Under the pieces are notes generated by a model. That model ran no database searches. It had not been told where the DNA came from and saw nothing but the letters and a program-made list of their open reading frames with translations. Shown piece by piece: positions 31,500 to 39,702 of a stretch of 51,893 nucleotides of DNA. The stretch comes from Crocinitomicaceae bacterium (lineage in GTDB: Bacteria > Bacteroidota > Bacteroidia > Flavobacteriales_G > Salibacteraceae): contig PAJI01000026.1 in NCBI GenBank assembly GCA_002705995.1, positions 47,580 to 99,472 on the forward strand. Direction: 5' to 3'. The translations under genes were made by a program, and so were the position numbers. The first letter of the stretch is position 1. Every line of letters starts with the position of its first letter.

Positions 31500-32827
31500 A
31501 TTTCAAATTACTAAAAGAGGAGTCAACATACGGTGTGTTAGTATTACTGGCCTTTGTAGCGGTTCATTTCGCTATTGCCAAGTATTTTCCAAATACCCTT
31601 GTATTTGACTTAATGAGCGAGTTAGAAGTAGTGGCATTTGCTACGGTGAAAGTTTCACTACTCATAATGCTCACATATTGGATTATGCGTGTGGCATGGC
31701 CAAATGCATACAAGTATTTACGTGACGGCATATATGAGAAATATGAGTCCTTTTCTTCAGATTACAAATTGTACTTAACTGTAGGAATTGCAACGCTCAT
31801 TTTCTTAGCACTTAATTATCAGGCGCACGCCAGTTCACCATGTAAATACTCCAGTGAAAAAGGGTTGAGATCTGCTTTACTTGATTCACTAGATGATCAA
31901 GTAGGTATTCGTGAAGCAACAGGAAGAAATGACGGTGATCATGTAAAACGATACTTGAATAGTGTTGGACTTGATGAGGGCCACGCTTGGTGTGTAGCTT
32001 ATGTGAGTTACAATCTTCAGGAGTTCGAAATTGATAACCCCAACAGTGCTTGGTCTCCTGATTATGCCAAACGAAATGATATGGTTTGGTATAAAGGCAA
32101 AGTGATAAAATCAACGCCATTAACTGGAGATGTTTTCACGGTTTATTCCAACTACAAAGGTCGCGTTGTACACGGGGGATTCTACATCAAAAGAGATCGT
32201 TCAACGGGCTATTTCGTAACCATCGAGGGCAATACTAATGATGATGGATCAAGTGAAGGTATTGGCGTATTCAGGCGCAGACGAAATCCTCTAAAAATTT
32301 ATGCAATAACCAATTATATCACTCCTAGTTATGCGAAACATTGTAATACTGATAATGATGTCAGTGGCTCTCTTGGGATGCAAGCAAAGCCGAAAAGTAA
32401 CAGAGACACATCGCAGCGATTCTACAATTACCAAGTTGACTATGATACCGCGATCGGCAGTTATGACTTTGCCCGGTTCAATAGCTCGGCTACAGTTTGT
32501 GGTGAAAACAGACAGTTTAGGTTCTATCAATATGCCCCAACAAACCATTACCAATGGTTCGGCAACTGTAACCGCATCTATTCAAGATGGAGTATTACAA
32601 GCCAGCGCGAATTGTGCAGAACAAGAAGCGCGAATCAATTACTTGGAAAAGCAGCTGGAGACATCCCGAAAGGAATCGAATACAACCACACAATCAGAAG
32701 TGATTGTGAAAACCAAAGCTCCCAAGTGGGCTTGGTGGCTCCTAGCCATCGATGTAATAGTAATAGTTGTAGGAATACTTCTATTCATTTTCAAACTCAA
32801 ATAAAACAAACATGGCTGGTAGTGTAG
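31493..32827 (+). CDS. Membrane-anchored CHAP/NlpC-like endolysin with out-of-frame extension
   Basis: A 444-residue frame from ATG 31493. Three membrane segments (residues 13-30, 45-68, 92-110) precede a peptidoglycan hydrolase domain (120-280) with Cys167 in HAWCVAYVSYN and His227 in VVHGGFYI. The three-helix part could act as a holin or anchor. Residues 280-444 overlap the whole spanin-like gene in another frame and look like shadow translation (Cys/Arg/Ser-rich). The original protein probably ended near residue 290 and later lost its stop. Enzyme call firm for the fold, moderate for CHAP versus NlpC. Confidence 0.75.
   Translation: MKNFKLLKEESTYGVLVLLAFVAVHFAIAKYFPNTLVFDLMSELEVVAFATVKVSLLIMLTYWIMRVAWPNAYKYLRDGIYEKYESFSSDYKLYLTVGIATLIFLALNYQAHASSPCKYSSEKGLRSALLDSLDDQVGIREATGRNDGDHVKRYLNSVGLDEGHAWCVAYVSYNLQEFEIDNPNSAWSPDYAKRNDMVWYKGKVIKSTPLTGDVFTVYSNYKGRVVHGGFYIKRDRSTGYFVTIEGNTNDDGSSEGIGVFRRRRNPLKIYAITNYITPSYAKHCNTDNDVSGSLGMQAKPKSNRDTSQRFYNYQVDYDTAIGSYDFARFNSSATVCGENRQFRFYQYAPTNHYQWFGNCNRIYSRWSITSQRELCRTRSANQLLGKAAGDIPKGIEYNHTIRSDCENQSSQVGLVAPSHRCNSNSCRNTSIHFQTQIKQTWLVV
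32331..32804 (+). CDS. Unimolecular-spanin-like lipoprotein with C-terminal TM
   Basis: A 157-residue protein with a lipoprotein signal (IMMSVALLGCKQS, lipid Cys17), a beta/linker region, a short coiled coil (residues 95-115) and a C-terminal membrane segment (WWLLAIDVIVIVVGILLFIF, 135-154). An outer-membrane lipid anchor plus inner-membrane helix is the layout of u-spanins, which fuse the two membranes at the end of lysis. Nested in the upstream endolysin frame and 7 nt before the sheath gene. Confidence 0.75.
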   Translation: MRNIVILIMMSVALLGCKQSRKVTETHRSDSTITKLTMIPRSAVMTLPGSIARLQFVVKTDSLGSINMPQQTITNGSATVTASIQDGVLQASANCAEQEARINYLEKQLETSRKESNTTTQSEVIVKTKAPKWAWWLLAIDVIVIVVGILLFIFKLK

Positions 32828-34047
32828 AATTAGAGAAATCAAATGGCAACCTTGGTTCAGTTGGTGAAGCTGAAGATGGGATTGCAGCATTTGTTTTAAC
32901 TGGAGTTGCTTCAGGTGCAATTGTTCTTGGTGAAGTACTTGGTGCTTTTTACAGTTTAGATGATGTTGAAGCTATCGGTATTGATGAAGCCTATGACACA
33001 GCCAATGAAATTTTGGTTTGGCAACAGCTAAAAGAGTTTTATGACTCAGCAGCTGAAGGTACAGAAATGTACTTGATGTTGGTTTCTGAAGCTGTAACCA
33101 TGACTGAAATGCTGGATGTGAACAATGACTATGCAGCTAAACTATTGGCTAGTCCTGATGTGAATGGCCGAGTTAGGTTATTAGGGGTTGGCCGAGTTCC
33201 TGATGCATTGTATGCACCAACCTTGGTGAATGGTTTGGATGATGATATTGCTACAGCTTTGGTGAAGGGCCAAGCTCTAGCTGAGTATAGCTTCTCAAAA
33301 TATCGACCAATCTCTATTTTCTTGGAGGGTAGAAATTTCACGGGTACAGCTGGAGATTTATTGAACTATCACGATCCTAATAATGGAAGCTACAATCGTT
33401 GCCATATTTGGGTTGGAGCTGATAATGATGTTTCAACTGCCAAAGCGTATGCTGCTAAATATGCGAATGTTGGATTCATAGTTGGTTGGATTTCAAACTC
33501 TCAAGTACAACGAAGCCCAGGGCGAGTTCGAAGAGGTGCAACTCCAATCATTAATGCTGGATGGAGTGATGGTACAGCTTTCAGCTCTCAAAGTGAAACA
33601 TCTCGCAATGCCATAGACGGCAAAGGTTACATGTTCTTTTGGAAGCACTTTGGTAAAACAGGGTTCTATGTGAATGACGGCTACGCAGCTGTGCCTTTAA
33701 CAGATGATTACGCCTATGTAGATCGTGGAAGGCCAATTGATAAAGCAGCTCGTATTGCATACCTGACATATTTGGAAGAAGTACAAGAGGATTTTGATGT
33801 TGATGAAAGTGGCAAAATGGCTGCTGGAGTAATCAAGAATCTACAACAATCAATTGAAACGGCTATTGGCCTTCAAATGATTGAAACTCCTGATGTGAAG
33901 GAAGTCAGTAGCGTTGAGGGTCTTATTGATCCTGATCAGAATGTTTTGAGTACAAATAACATTGAGGTTGAGCTTGCAATCATTCCTAAAGGCAAAGCGA
34001 AAACGATTAAGATTAAACTAGGATTCACCAATCCACAATTAGCATAG
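32812..34047 (+). CDS. Contractile tail sheath protein (DUF2586 type)
   Basis: A 411-residue sheath protein. The N-terminal region ELEKSNGNLGSVGEAEDGIAAFV, the central VGFIVGWISNSQVQRSPGRV, and the C-terminal module ARIAYLTYLEEVQEDFDVDESGKM fit the DUF2586 sheath group of Bacteroidota Mu-like phages. The next gene is a tube protein, as in all contractile tails, so the virion is a myovirus. Confidence 0.85.
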   Translation: MAGSVELEKSNGNLGSVGEAEDGIAAFVLTGVASGAIVLGEVLGAFYSLDDVEAIGIDEAYDTANEILVWQQLKEFYDSAAEGTEMYLMLVSEAVTMTEMLDVNNDYAAKLLASPDVNGRVRLLGVGRVPDALYAPTLVNGLDDDIATALVKGQALAEYSFSKYRPISIFLEGRNFTGTAGDLLNYHDPNNGSYNRCHIWVGADNDVSTAKAYAAKYANVGFIVGWISNSQVQRSPGRVRRGATPIINAGWSDGTAFSSQSETSRNAIDGKGYMFFWKHFGKTGFYVNDGYAAVPLTDDYAYVDRGRPIDKAARIAYLTYLEEVQEDFDVDESGKMAAGVIKNLQQSIETAIGLQMIETPDVKEVSSVEGLIDPDQNVLSTNNIEVELAIIPKGKAKTIKIKLGFTNPQLA

Positions 34048-34049
34048 AT

Positions 34050-34475
34050 ATGATTAACGGACGCGAGTATGCTTGGGAAGATATTACGGTTGTAGTTGAA
34101 GGCTATACCATTCCACTTGATGGTGTTATGGATATAAGATACGGTTCAGCGAGAGAATTCAATGAGCTGTACGGAAGAGGAAAAGACCCTCATAAACTGC
34201 AACCGGGTAAGAAATCATACAAAGCCACTATTAAAGTTTGGCAAAGTGTGGTTGAAGGTTTACAACGAAGCTTGGAAAACCGATTTGATGACTTAACCGA
34301 CTTACCTCCAATGATGATATCAATAGCTTACACACCTGAAGATGGTGGTGCAGCTACGGTAGATCAATTATTGGGAGTGCGTTGGTCTGAATTTGAAAAA
34401 GGTATGGGTACAGATGATACACATGCTGAGATTGAAATTCCATTGCGATTACCAAAAATTAAATACAACATATAA
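34050..34475 (+). CDS. Tail tube protein
   Basis: A 141-residue beta-rich protein: MINGREYAWEDITVVVEGYTIPLDGVMDIRYG, followed by KLQPGKKSYKATIKV and a C-terminal EIEIPLRLPKIKYN. The layout is that of myovirus tube proteins (Mu gpM type). It stands between sheath and tail chaperone genes, overlapping the latter by 1 nt. Confidence 0.78.
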   Translation: MINGREYAWEDITVVVEGYTIPLDGVMDIRYGSAREFNELYGRGKDPHKLQPGKKSYKATIKVWQSVVEGLQRSLENRFDDLTDLPPMMISIAYTPEDGGAATVDQLLGVRWSEFEKGMGTDDTHAEIEIPLRLPKIKYNI

Positions 34476-34801
34476 TGGCAACACAAAAAAACCAACCAGT
34501 AGGCGGCAGACCTACTCCTGAACTACTTGAAGAATGGAAGAAAAAGTATGGTAGAATTCACCAACTGAAAGTTGGAGAGTTTATCATGATTCTTCGAGAA
34601 CCCAAAACAGTTGATATTGAACGAGCCTTGGCAGCTGATCCAAAAGGTAAAAAGGTATTCAACTTCAACAGATCAATCATTGAGAATTGCAAGCTGTATG
34701 AAGATGCAGGAGCACGTGAAGATGATAAGCGTTTACAAAGATTCTTCAATGCGATCGATCAAATAATCGATATGCAGGAGGCAGACGTAAAGGAGCTATA
34801 G
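34475..34801 (+). CDS. Tail assembly chaperone, short form
   Basis: A 108-residue helical, charged protein between tube and tape-measure genes, the place of phage tail assembly chaperones. Its stop TAG at 34799-34801 is followed after 2 nt by a perfect 14-bp hairpin, and the -1 frame is open up to 34974. It is probably the unshifted product of a frameshift pair, as in Mu gp41/42 or lambda gpG/gpGT. Confidence 0.75.
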   Translation: MATQKNQPVGGRPTPELLEEWKKKYGRIHQLKVGEFIMILREPKTVDIERALAADPKGKKVFNFNRSIIENCKLYEDAGAREDDKRLQRFFNAIDQIIDMQEADVKEL

Positions 34802-34974
34802 AACGGATAAGCGAGGAAGTTCCTCGCTTATCCGATTTTCGGATGATGAAAGCTGTTATCCGATTTCACTTCAAAATGAACATTGACCACTACTCACCAA
34901 GAGAACTAATTCCAATCTATGAGGAATTAGTTTGGATTCAAAATCAACAACGCAGAGCTTCAGAAAATGGGTAA
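34789..34974 (+). CDS. -1 frameshift extension of the tail assembly chaperone
   Basis: In the -1 frame the sequence stays open from 34727 to the TAA at 34972-34974, reading RRKGAIERISEEVPRLSDF, then MMKAVIRFHFKMNIDHYSP and RELIPIYEELVWIQNQQRR. A shift at A-AAG (34789-34792) would yield a fused protein of about 166 residues. An AGGAGG lies at 34776-34781 upstream and the hairpin at 34804 downstream. The extension overlaps the tape-measure start by 8 nt. Separate initiation at ATG 34842 is the alternative. Confidence 0.65.
   Translation, partial: KGAIERISEEVPRLSDFRMMKAVIRFHFKMNIDHYSPRELIPIYEELVWIQNQQRRASENG
34804..34834 (+). promoter_or_regulatory. Perfect 14-bp RNA hairpin, putative frameshift stimulator
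   Basis: CGGATAAGCGAGGA (34804-34817) pairs exactly with 34821-34834 around a 3-nt AGT loop. It begins 2 nt after the chaperone stop and is coding in the -1 frame. Only four T follow, so a terminator is unlikely. Confidence 0.8.
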
Positions 34975-37003
34975 GAGAGTTTCGGAATACGTTTTAAAGT
35001 TCAAAGAGAATGTACAGTCGCGATTGAAAAAGATTGCTGGTGGTCAGGATCATGTTGCCAAAAAATTTGACAAGATTAATGTTAAGATTAATCGTTTCAA
35101 AGCTGGCATTAGAAGCACTATAAACGAGATTCCATTACTCAGAAATGCAGTTAATTTACTTCAAAACCCATTTGCCATCGTTGGAGGGTTGGCGGTTGGT
35201 ATTGCTCTCGGATTAGGGAGCGCAACTACCGCAGCTGCCAATTTCAATCATGAGTTTCTATCCATTCAAAACCTAAACCTTGATAAGTCAAACAATCAAC
35301 TCCAGCAGCTGAAAGGCAATATCCTTTCATTGAGCTTGCAAGAAGGCTTTAATGCTGGAGAAACAGTTAAGGCTTTTTATGATGTTCAGTCAGCAACTGG
35401 CTTATATGGCAAAGCTGTTGAAGACATCACGCGCAAAGTTGGCCGCTTCAGTATAGCAACTGGAGCTGATATGGGAGCTTCAATAAACTCTACAGTAAAA
35501 GCGATGAAAGCTTTTGGAATGGGAGTTAATGAGATTGATGCTTACTTGGCTAGTAATGCTAAAACGGTTCAGGTTGGGATAACCACATTTGATGAACTGG
35601 CTCAAGTGCAAACAGAGTATGCTGGTGCAGCTGCGGCTGTTAATCAGAAAGTAGATACTGCCAATAAGGTATTTGCGGCATTTACAGCCATTGCCAAAGA
35701 CAGTAATACAGCTGCCACCATGACCAAAGCTGCATTTGAGGGATTAACCCAAACCAATACAGTTAAAGGTCTCAAGTCTATTGGTGTCAATATGTTTGAT
35801 GCCAAGGGGCAAATGCGCGATGTAGATGCCGTTGTAAAAGACTTGGTTCCTCGATTGAAAGGCATGACTGATATGCAGTTCTCAAACCTATTGAATCAAA
35901 TTGGTGGTTCAGAAGGTTTGCGGAATTTACTTAAACAATTGAAGGTTGCTGGTGATGATGTGATTACAACTTTTGATGCATTTGATAGAAGCTCATTCTC
36001 TATTGAGGAAGCTCTTAAAAATGCTAAAGGAGATTATACCACATTGAAGAACTTGGTAAGCAACCAAGTTAATACTGCCATGATCATGCTTGGCCAACAA
36101 ATATTGCCAATTGTGATTCGAGGTTTTGCAGCTTTCAATTCAATGATGAGTTGGTTCTCATCGAATGCTGGATTGGTCAAAGATATTCTTGTTTCAATTG
36201 GTATTGCCTTAGTAGGAATGGGCGCAGCATGGGTAGTTTCAAATGCGGCTATGCTTGCAGCTGGTGCAACGATGTTGTGGGTTAAAGGTAGTACAGCTGT
36301 TTTAACAGCTGCTCAATGGTTGTTAAATGCTGCTTTAACTGCTAATCCAATTGGAATTGTTGTTGGTGCATTAGCTGCATTGGGTGCAGCATTCTATTTG
36401 GCTTGGCAAAGAAGCGAAAAGTTTAGAGCTATTTTAATGGGTGCTTGGGAAGTTATCAAAGGCTTTGGAGTACTGGTTAAAGATTACATCATAGACCGCA
36501 TAAAAGGGGTTGTTACAGGCGTTACCGGTCTTGGGAAAACACTGAGGGCATTTTTTAAAGGAGATTGGAAAAACGCATGGGAAACTGGTAAGCAAGCAAT
36601 GCTTGATTTAACAGGAACTCAAGCCAAAATAAACCTCGCCAAAAATGCTGGTGGACTTGCTGATGATTGGAAAAAAGGCTATCAGAAAGGTTTAGATAGC
36701 TATAAGAATGATCAGGCAGTTGATGGAGCTACTGATAAAGCTGCTCAAGGTGCTACAGCTGGAGGTTCAAAAACAATACCGGGGGTTGGTCCTGGTACTT
36801 CTGCAACATCTATCAATTCAGTTGCTGGAGGCGGTGGCGGAACTAGACAGCGAAATGTTACTGTTCACATTGGTAAGCTAGTAGAATCTATTGTAATTCA
36901 AAGTCAAGGCGCGCAATTGAATATGGATGAGTTGGTGGCTAAAGTTGAAGAGGCTTTAGTTAGAAGTGTGCGCGGATCAGAACAAATGCTTGCAAATGGA
37001 TAG
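34967..37003 (+). CDS. Tail tape-measure protein
   Basis: A 678-residue protein that sets tail length. The N-terminal 60 residues are basic and coiled-coil. A TP901-type core (about residues 100-360; FNAGETVKAFYDVQSATGLYG, TNTVKGLKSIGVNMFDAKGQ) follows a hydrophobic helix at 68-90. Two more hydrophobic stretches lie at about 405-445 and 455-480. The C-terminus holds a Gly-rich linker and a short VTVHIGKLVESIVI segment. Size predicts a tail of roughly 100 nm by the usual 1.5 angstrom per residue. Confidence 0.9.
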   Translation: MGKRVSEYVLKFKENVQSRLKKIAGGQDHVAKKFDKINVKINRFKAGIRSTINEIPLLRNAVNLLQNPFAIVGGLAVGIALGLGSATTAAANFNHEFLSIQNLNLDKSNNQLQQLKGNILSLSLQEGFNAGETVKAFYDVQSATGLYGKAVEDITRKVGRFSIATGADMGASINSTVKAMKAFGMGVNEIDAYLASNAKTVQVGITTFDELAQVQTEYAGAAAAVNQKVDTANKVFAAFTAIAKDSNTAATMTKAAFEGLTQTNTVKGLKSIGVNMFDAKGQMRDVDAVVKDLVPRLKGMTDMQFSNLLNQIGGSEGLRNLLKQLKVAGDDVITTFDAFDRSSFSIEEALKNAKGDYTTLKNLVSNQVNTAMIMLGQQILPIVIRGFAAFNSMMSWFSSNAGLVKDILVSIGIALVGMGAAWVVSNAAMLAAGATMLWVKGSTAVLTAAQWLLNAALTANPIGIVVGALAALGAAFYLAWQRSEKFRAILMGAWEVIKGFGVLVKDYIIDRIKGVVTGVTGLGKTLRAFFKGDWKNAWETGKQAMLDLTGTQAKINLAKNAGGLADDWKKGYQKGLDSYKNDQAVDGATDKAAQGATAGGSKTIPGVGPGTSATSINSVAGGGGGTRQRNVTVHIGKLVESIVIQSQGAQLNMDELVAKVEEALVRSVRGSEQMLANG

Positions 37004-37005
37004 TT

Positions 37006-37641
37006 ATGGAATTTGAAGTAAAACAACTATACGACAAGCAATTTGGACAAACTGGAAAACGAGCAGATCTGTCCAGAATTGAGAAGTATTTCAATCCAAT
37101 TGGAATACCACGTTTATATGCAAATCCAGCCAATTATGTTCCACTTGGTAGTCAACTAAACGAACAAGTTGAAGCGGATGAACCAGCACCTGAAGCAACT
37201 ACAAATCTGTTGGGAGTAACCATTCATCTACCAATAGAAATTGATGGCTACAAACTACCCAACGAGCCATTAGTTACAGTTAGAGCTTCAAAGAAGATTA
37301 TTGAAACAGAAATTGATTCAAATGATCCTTCTTACCAAGGCACATTCAAAGAGTTGTTTTCTGTTGGTGATTGGGAGGTTACGATTCAAGGTATTGTTTT
37401 CAATGAAGACAATTCTGAAGACATCCCTGAAAAAGAAATTCGAAAGCTGAGAAAGCTGTTTTTAGAGCGTAAAAGTTTGCCAGTTAAAAATAGATTACTC
37501 GACATATACAAAATTACTCGATTAGCAATTTATGATTTCGAAGCGGATAGTATGGAGGGGCAAATTGATGCTCAAGCATACACCTTGAAGTGTAAGTCAG
37601 ATATGTTGTGGAATCTTGAAAATATCAAACCAACATCATGA
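37006..37641 (+). CDS. Tail/baseplate protein, DUF6046-like
   Basis: A 211-residue protein between tape measure and baseplate hub, where Mu has its DNA circularisation/baseplate protein gp43. The centre (VTVRASKKIIETEID, then GTFKELFSVGDWEVTIQGIV) resembles a family of Bacteroidota phage proteins I recall as DUF6046. It probably joins the tube to the baseplate. Overlaps the hub gene by 4 nt. Confidence 0.6.
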   Translation: MEFEVKQLYDKQFGQTGKRADLSRIEKYFNPIGIPRLYANPANYVPLGSQLNEQVEADEPAPEATTNLLGVTIHLPIEIDGYKLPNEPLVTVRASKKIIETEIDSNDPSYQGTFKELFSVGDWEVTIQGIVFNEDNSEDIPEKEIRKLRKLFLERKSLPVKNRLLDIYKITRLAIYDFEADSMEGQIDAQAYTLKCKSDMLWNLENIKPTS

Positions 37642-38573
37642 AATGGATGAATAGCCATATTACAGTTGGTAGCTTGGTATTTAATCAGCGTGTTAATTCA
37701 GTTAGAATTGAAAGTTCGCGCAAAAAACTTACCGATACAGCAACTATTACTTTGCCAAATTTGGGTAAGATGCTGGAGTCTTCAGTAGCTGTTGGTGATG
37801 CTGTTGTGATTAACCTTGGCTATGATGAAGATTTACGCGAAGAGTTTGTTGGCTATGTTGCTTCTATTTCGCCAAAATCTCCATTTGTACTGGTGTGTGA
37901 AGATGAAATGTGGCAGCTGAAGCAACAGTCTGTTAAGCCAGTAAGTTGGAAATCTACCACTCTGAAAGAAGTATTAGAGTATTTGTTACCTGATGCAACC
38001 ATTGATGTTCCTAATGTAACATTAGCTCCTTATAGAATAGCTGGAAAAGAAACAAGTGTAGCTCGTGTCCTAAAGGATATAAAATCAGCATTTGGTTTAG
38101 ATATTTACTTCAGAGGCAAACAGCTTTTTGTAGGCTTGGCATTAACTGAAGATGTTGGTGAGGTTGTATACCATTTTCAAAAGAATCTCCCATTCAATCA
38201 AGATGAATTGGAGTATGTGAATTCAGATTCAATTAGAATCAAGATTGAAGCCGAAAGCATCCATCACAATAACAAAAAAATCAAAGTTGAAGTTGGTGAT
38301 CCGGATGGAGAAAAGCACTCACTTCACTATTACAATATCTCTGAATCAGAACTTAGAAAATTAGCTGAAGAAAAAATCAGACTACTGAAGTATGATGGTT
38401 ACAGAGGGAGCTTCAAAGCCAAAGGTCAGCCCCTTCCTTTTCATGGAATGGTTGCACACCTCATAGATGAAAAACATCCTGAACGAAACGGTAAATACTT
38501 CATTGATGAAGTGGTTACTGAATATGGATCGAATGGTTTCAACAGAACAATTAAACCGGGTTATCAAGCATGA
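37638..38573 (+). CDS. Baseplate hub protein (Mu gp44 / P2 gpD-like)
   Basis: A 311-residue hub protein. Features: an N-terminal beta barrel (SVRIESSRKKLTDTATITLPNLG), the segment LKEVLEYLLP, then VARVLKDIKSAFGLDIYFRGKQLFVG, and a late barrel FHGMVAHLIDEKHPERNGKYFIDEV. The order after the tape measure and the fold pattern match gpD-type hubs. Overlaps the spike gene by 4 nt. Confidence 0.8.
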   Translation: MKWMNSHITVGSLVFNQRVNSVRIESSRKKLTDTATITLPNLGKMLESSVAVGDAVVINLGYDEDLREEFVGYVASISPKSPFVLVCEDEMWQLKQQSVKPVSWKSTTLKEVLEYLLPDATIDVPNVTLAPYRIAGKETSVARVLKDIKSAFGLDIYFRGKQLFVGLALTEDVGEVVYHFQKNLPFNQDELEYVNSDSIRIKIEAESIHHNNKKIKVEVGDPDGEKHSLHYYNISESELRKLAEEKIRLLKYDGYRGSFKAKGQPLPFHGMVAHLIDEKHPERNGKYFIDEVVTEYGSNGFNRTIKPGYQA

Positions 38574-39130
38574 GTTTAGGAGATGAAATTTATGAGCAAT
38601 TTAAAAAAATGCTGCCTATTGAAATGATGGTGGCTACAGTGCAAGAAGTTGATGAATCAAACTTCACTTGCACCATTGCTGAAGATGGTGAAGAAGATGC
38701 TCCTTACTATGATGTGCGCTTAAAGCCAATCATTGAGTCAGGTGATAATGGGGTTATTCCAGTCCCTAAAATTGGCAGCTGGGTAATAGCTGCCAAATTG
38801 GGTGAAGACAGAAGATCAATTGCGGTAATTGTGCCCGGTGAAATTGATAAACATATCATCAAAACAGATGATGTCTATGTTGAGGTTAGTGATACAGTGA
38901 AATTGAATGGGGATTCATTTGGAGGTGTAGTTAAATGGCCTGATGCCGTTCAGCAATTAAATATCCTAACAGCCCGTGTAGATGCCTTGTACAATGCTTT
39001 GCAAAACTCGTCTACAGCTGCTCAAGATGGTGGAGCTACTTATAAGGAAGCTATTGTAACAATACTAAGTGCAGTTACTCAAAAAGAGAGCTTCAGTAAT
39101 CTAGAAAATACCAAAGTAAAACATGGCTGA
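38570..39130 (+). CDS. Baseplate spike / OB-fold protein (Mu gp45-like)
   Basis: A 186-residue protein with an N-terminal OB-fold (MVATVQEVDESNFTCTIAE, IPVPKIGSWVIAAKLGEDRRSIAVIV) and a short beta region (VYVEVSDTVKLNGDSFGGVV). It is the expected membrane-piercing spike or its carrier. The C-terminal 60 residues are helical. Position between hub and gp46-like genes supports the call. Confidence 0.72.
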   Translation: MSLGDEIYEQFKKMLPIEMMVATVQEVDESNFTCTIAEDGEEDAPYYDVRLKPIIESGDNGVIPVPKIGSWVIAAKLGEDRRSIAVIVPGEIDKHIIKTDDVYVEVSDTVKLNGDSFGGVVKWPDAVQQLNILTARVDALYNALQNSSTAAQDGGATYKEAIVTILSAVTQKESFSNLENTKVKHG

Positions 39131-39419
39131 GTACGGAATAATGTTGGATGATGATGGAGACTTGGATATTGGCACAAATGGCCTTCGCATTGGGATTGAT
39201 TTAAACCAAAGACAAGCGACCATATTAAAGGCTCGTAAAGGTGATTTTAAGCACAATCCTGAAGTGGGAGTTGACATTTTGAGTTGGTTACATGAAGATG
39301 ATGTATCGGGACTTAGAGGCGAAATAACTGAAGCCTATGAAGATGATGGCCTTGAGGTTCAGGAAATTAAAATGAAGTCATTTGATGACATGAAAATATA
39401 CGCTGATTATGCTGGTTAG
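39123..39419 (+). CDS. Baseplate wedge protein (gp46 / gpW / T4 gp25-like)
   Basis: A 98-residue protein of the GPW/gp25 type: ILKARKGDFKHNPEVGVDILSWLHED is the typical segment of Mu gp46. It overlaps its neighbours by 8-11 nt. It initiates the baseplate wedge and sheath. Confidence 0.75.
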   Translation: MAEYGIMLDDDGDLDIGTNGLRIGIDLNQRQATILKARKGDFKHNPEVGVDILSWLHEDDVSGLRGEITEAYEDDGLEVQEIKMKSFDDMKIYADYAG

Positions 39420-39702
39420 ACATAACATCCAAGTAGGCGAAACACTTGAAGATATTTCAATGCTGAAATATGGAAGTGTTGATGGTGTCTCTAAAATTTT
39501 AGAGGACAATCCAAACTTGAGTTGGGACTCAGAATTGATTGGCGGTGAAGTTCTGTTGATTGAAAAAGACTATTTCACCAATAAAGAGATGGCCGCATAT
39601 TTAGACGAAGTTGGAGCTGCGCCAGCATCAGCTGTAACAGAATCAGTTGAAGTTGAACCAGCTGGAGATTTTAATAACGATTTTAATAACGATTTCTCAT
39701 GA
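39409..39702 (+). CDS. LysM-like tail protein X
   Basis: A 97-residue protein. Residues 3-52 form a LysM-type module (RHNIQVGETLEDISMLKYG, IGGEVLLI) as in P2 gpX, usually a baseplate/tube component rather than a cell-wall binder. The C-terminus has a repeated NDFNNDF motif from a 12-bp DNA repeat at 39667-39693. Confidence 0.72.
   Translation: MLVRHNIQVGETLEDISMLKYGSVDGVSKILEDNPNLSWDSELIGGEVLLIEKDYFTNKEMAAYLDEVGAAPASAVTESVEVEPAGDFNNDFNNDFS

Noticed and set aside
34804-34834. Hairpin as a transcription terminator
   Set aside because: Only four T follow, it lies in the middle of the tail operon, and it is coding in the -1 frame; a frameshift role explains it better.
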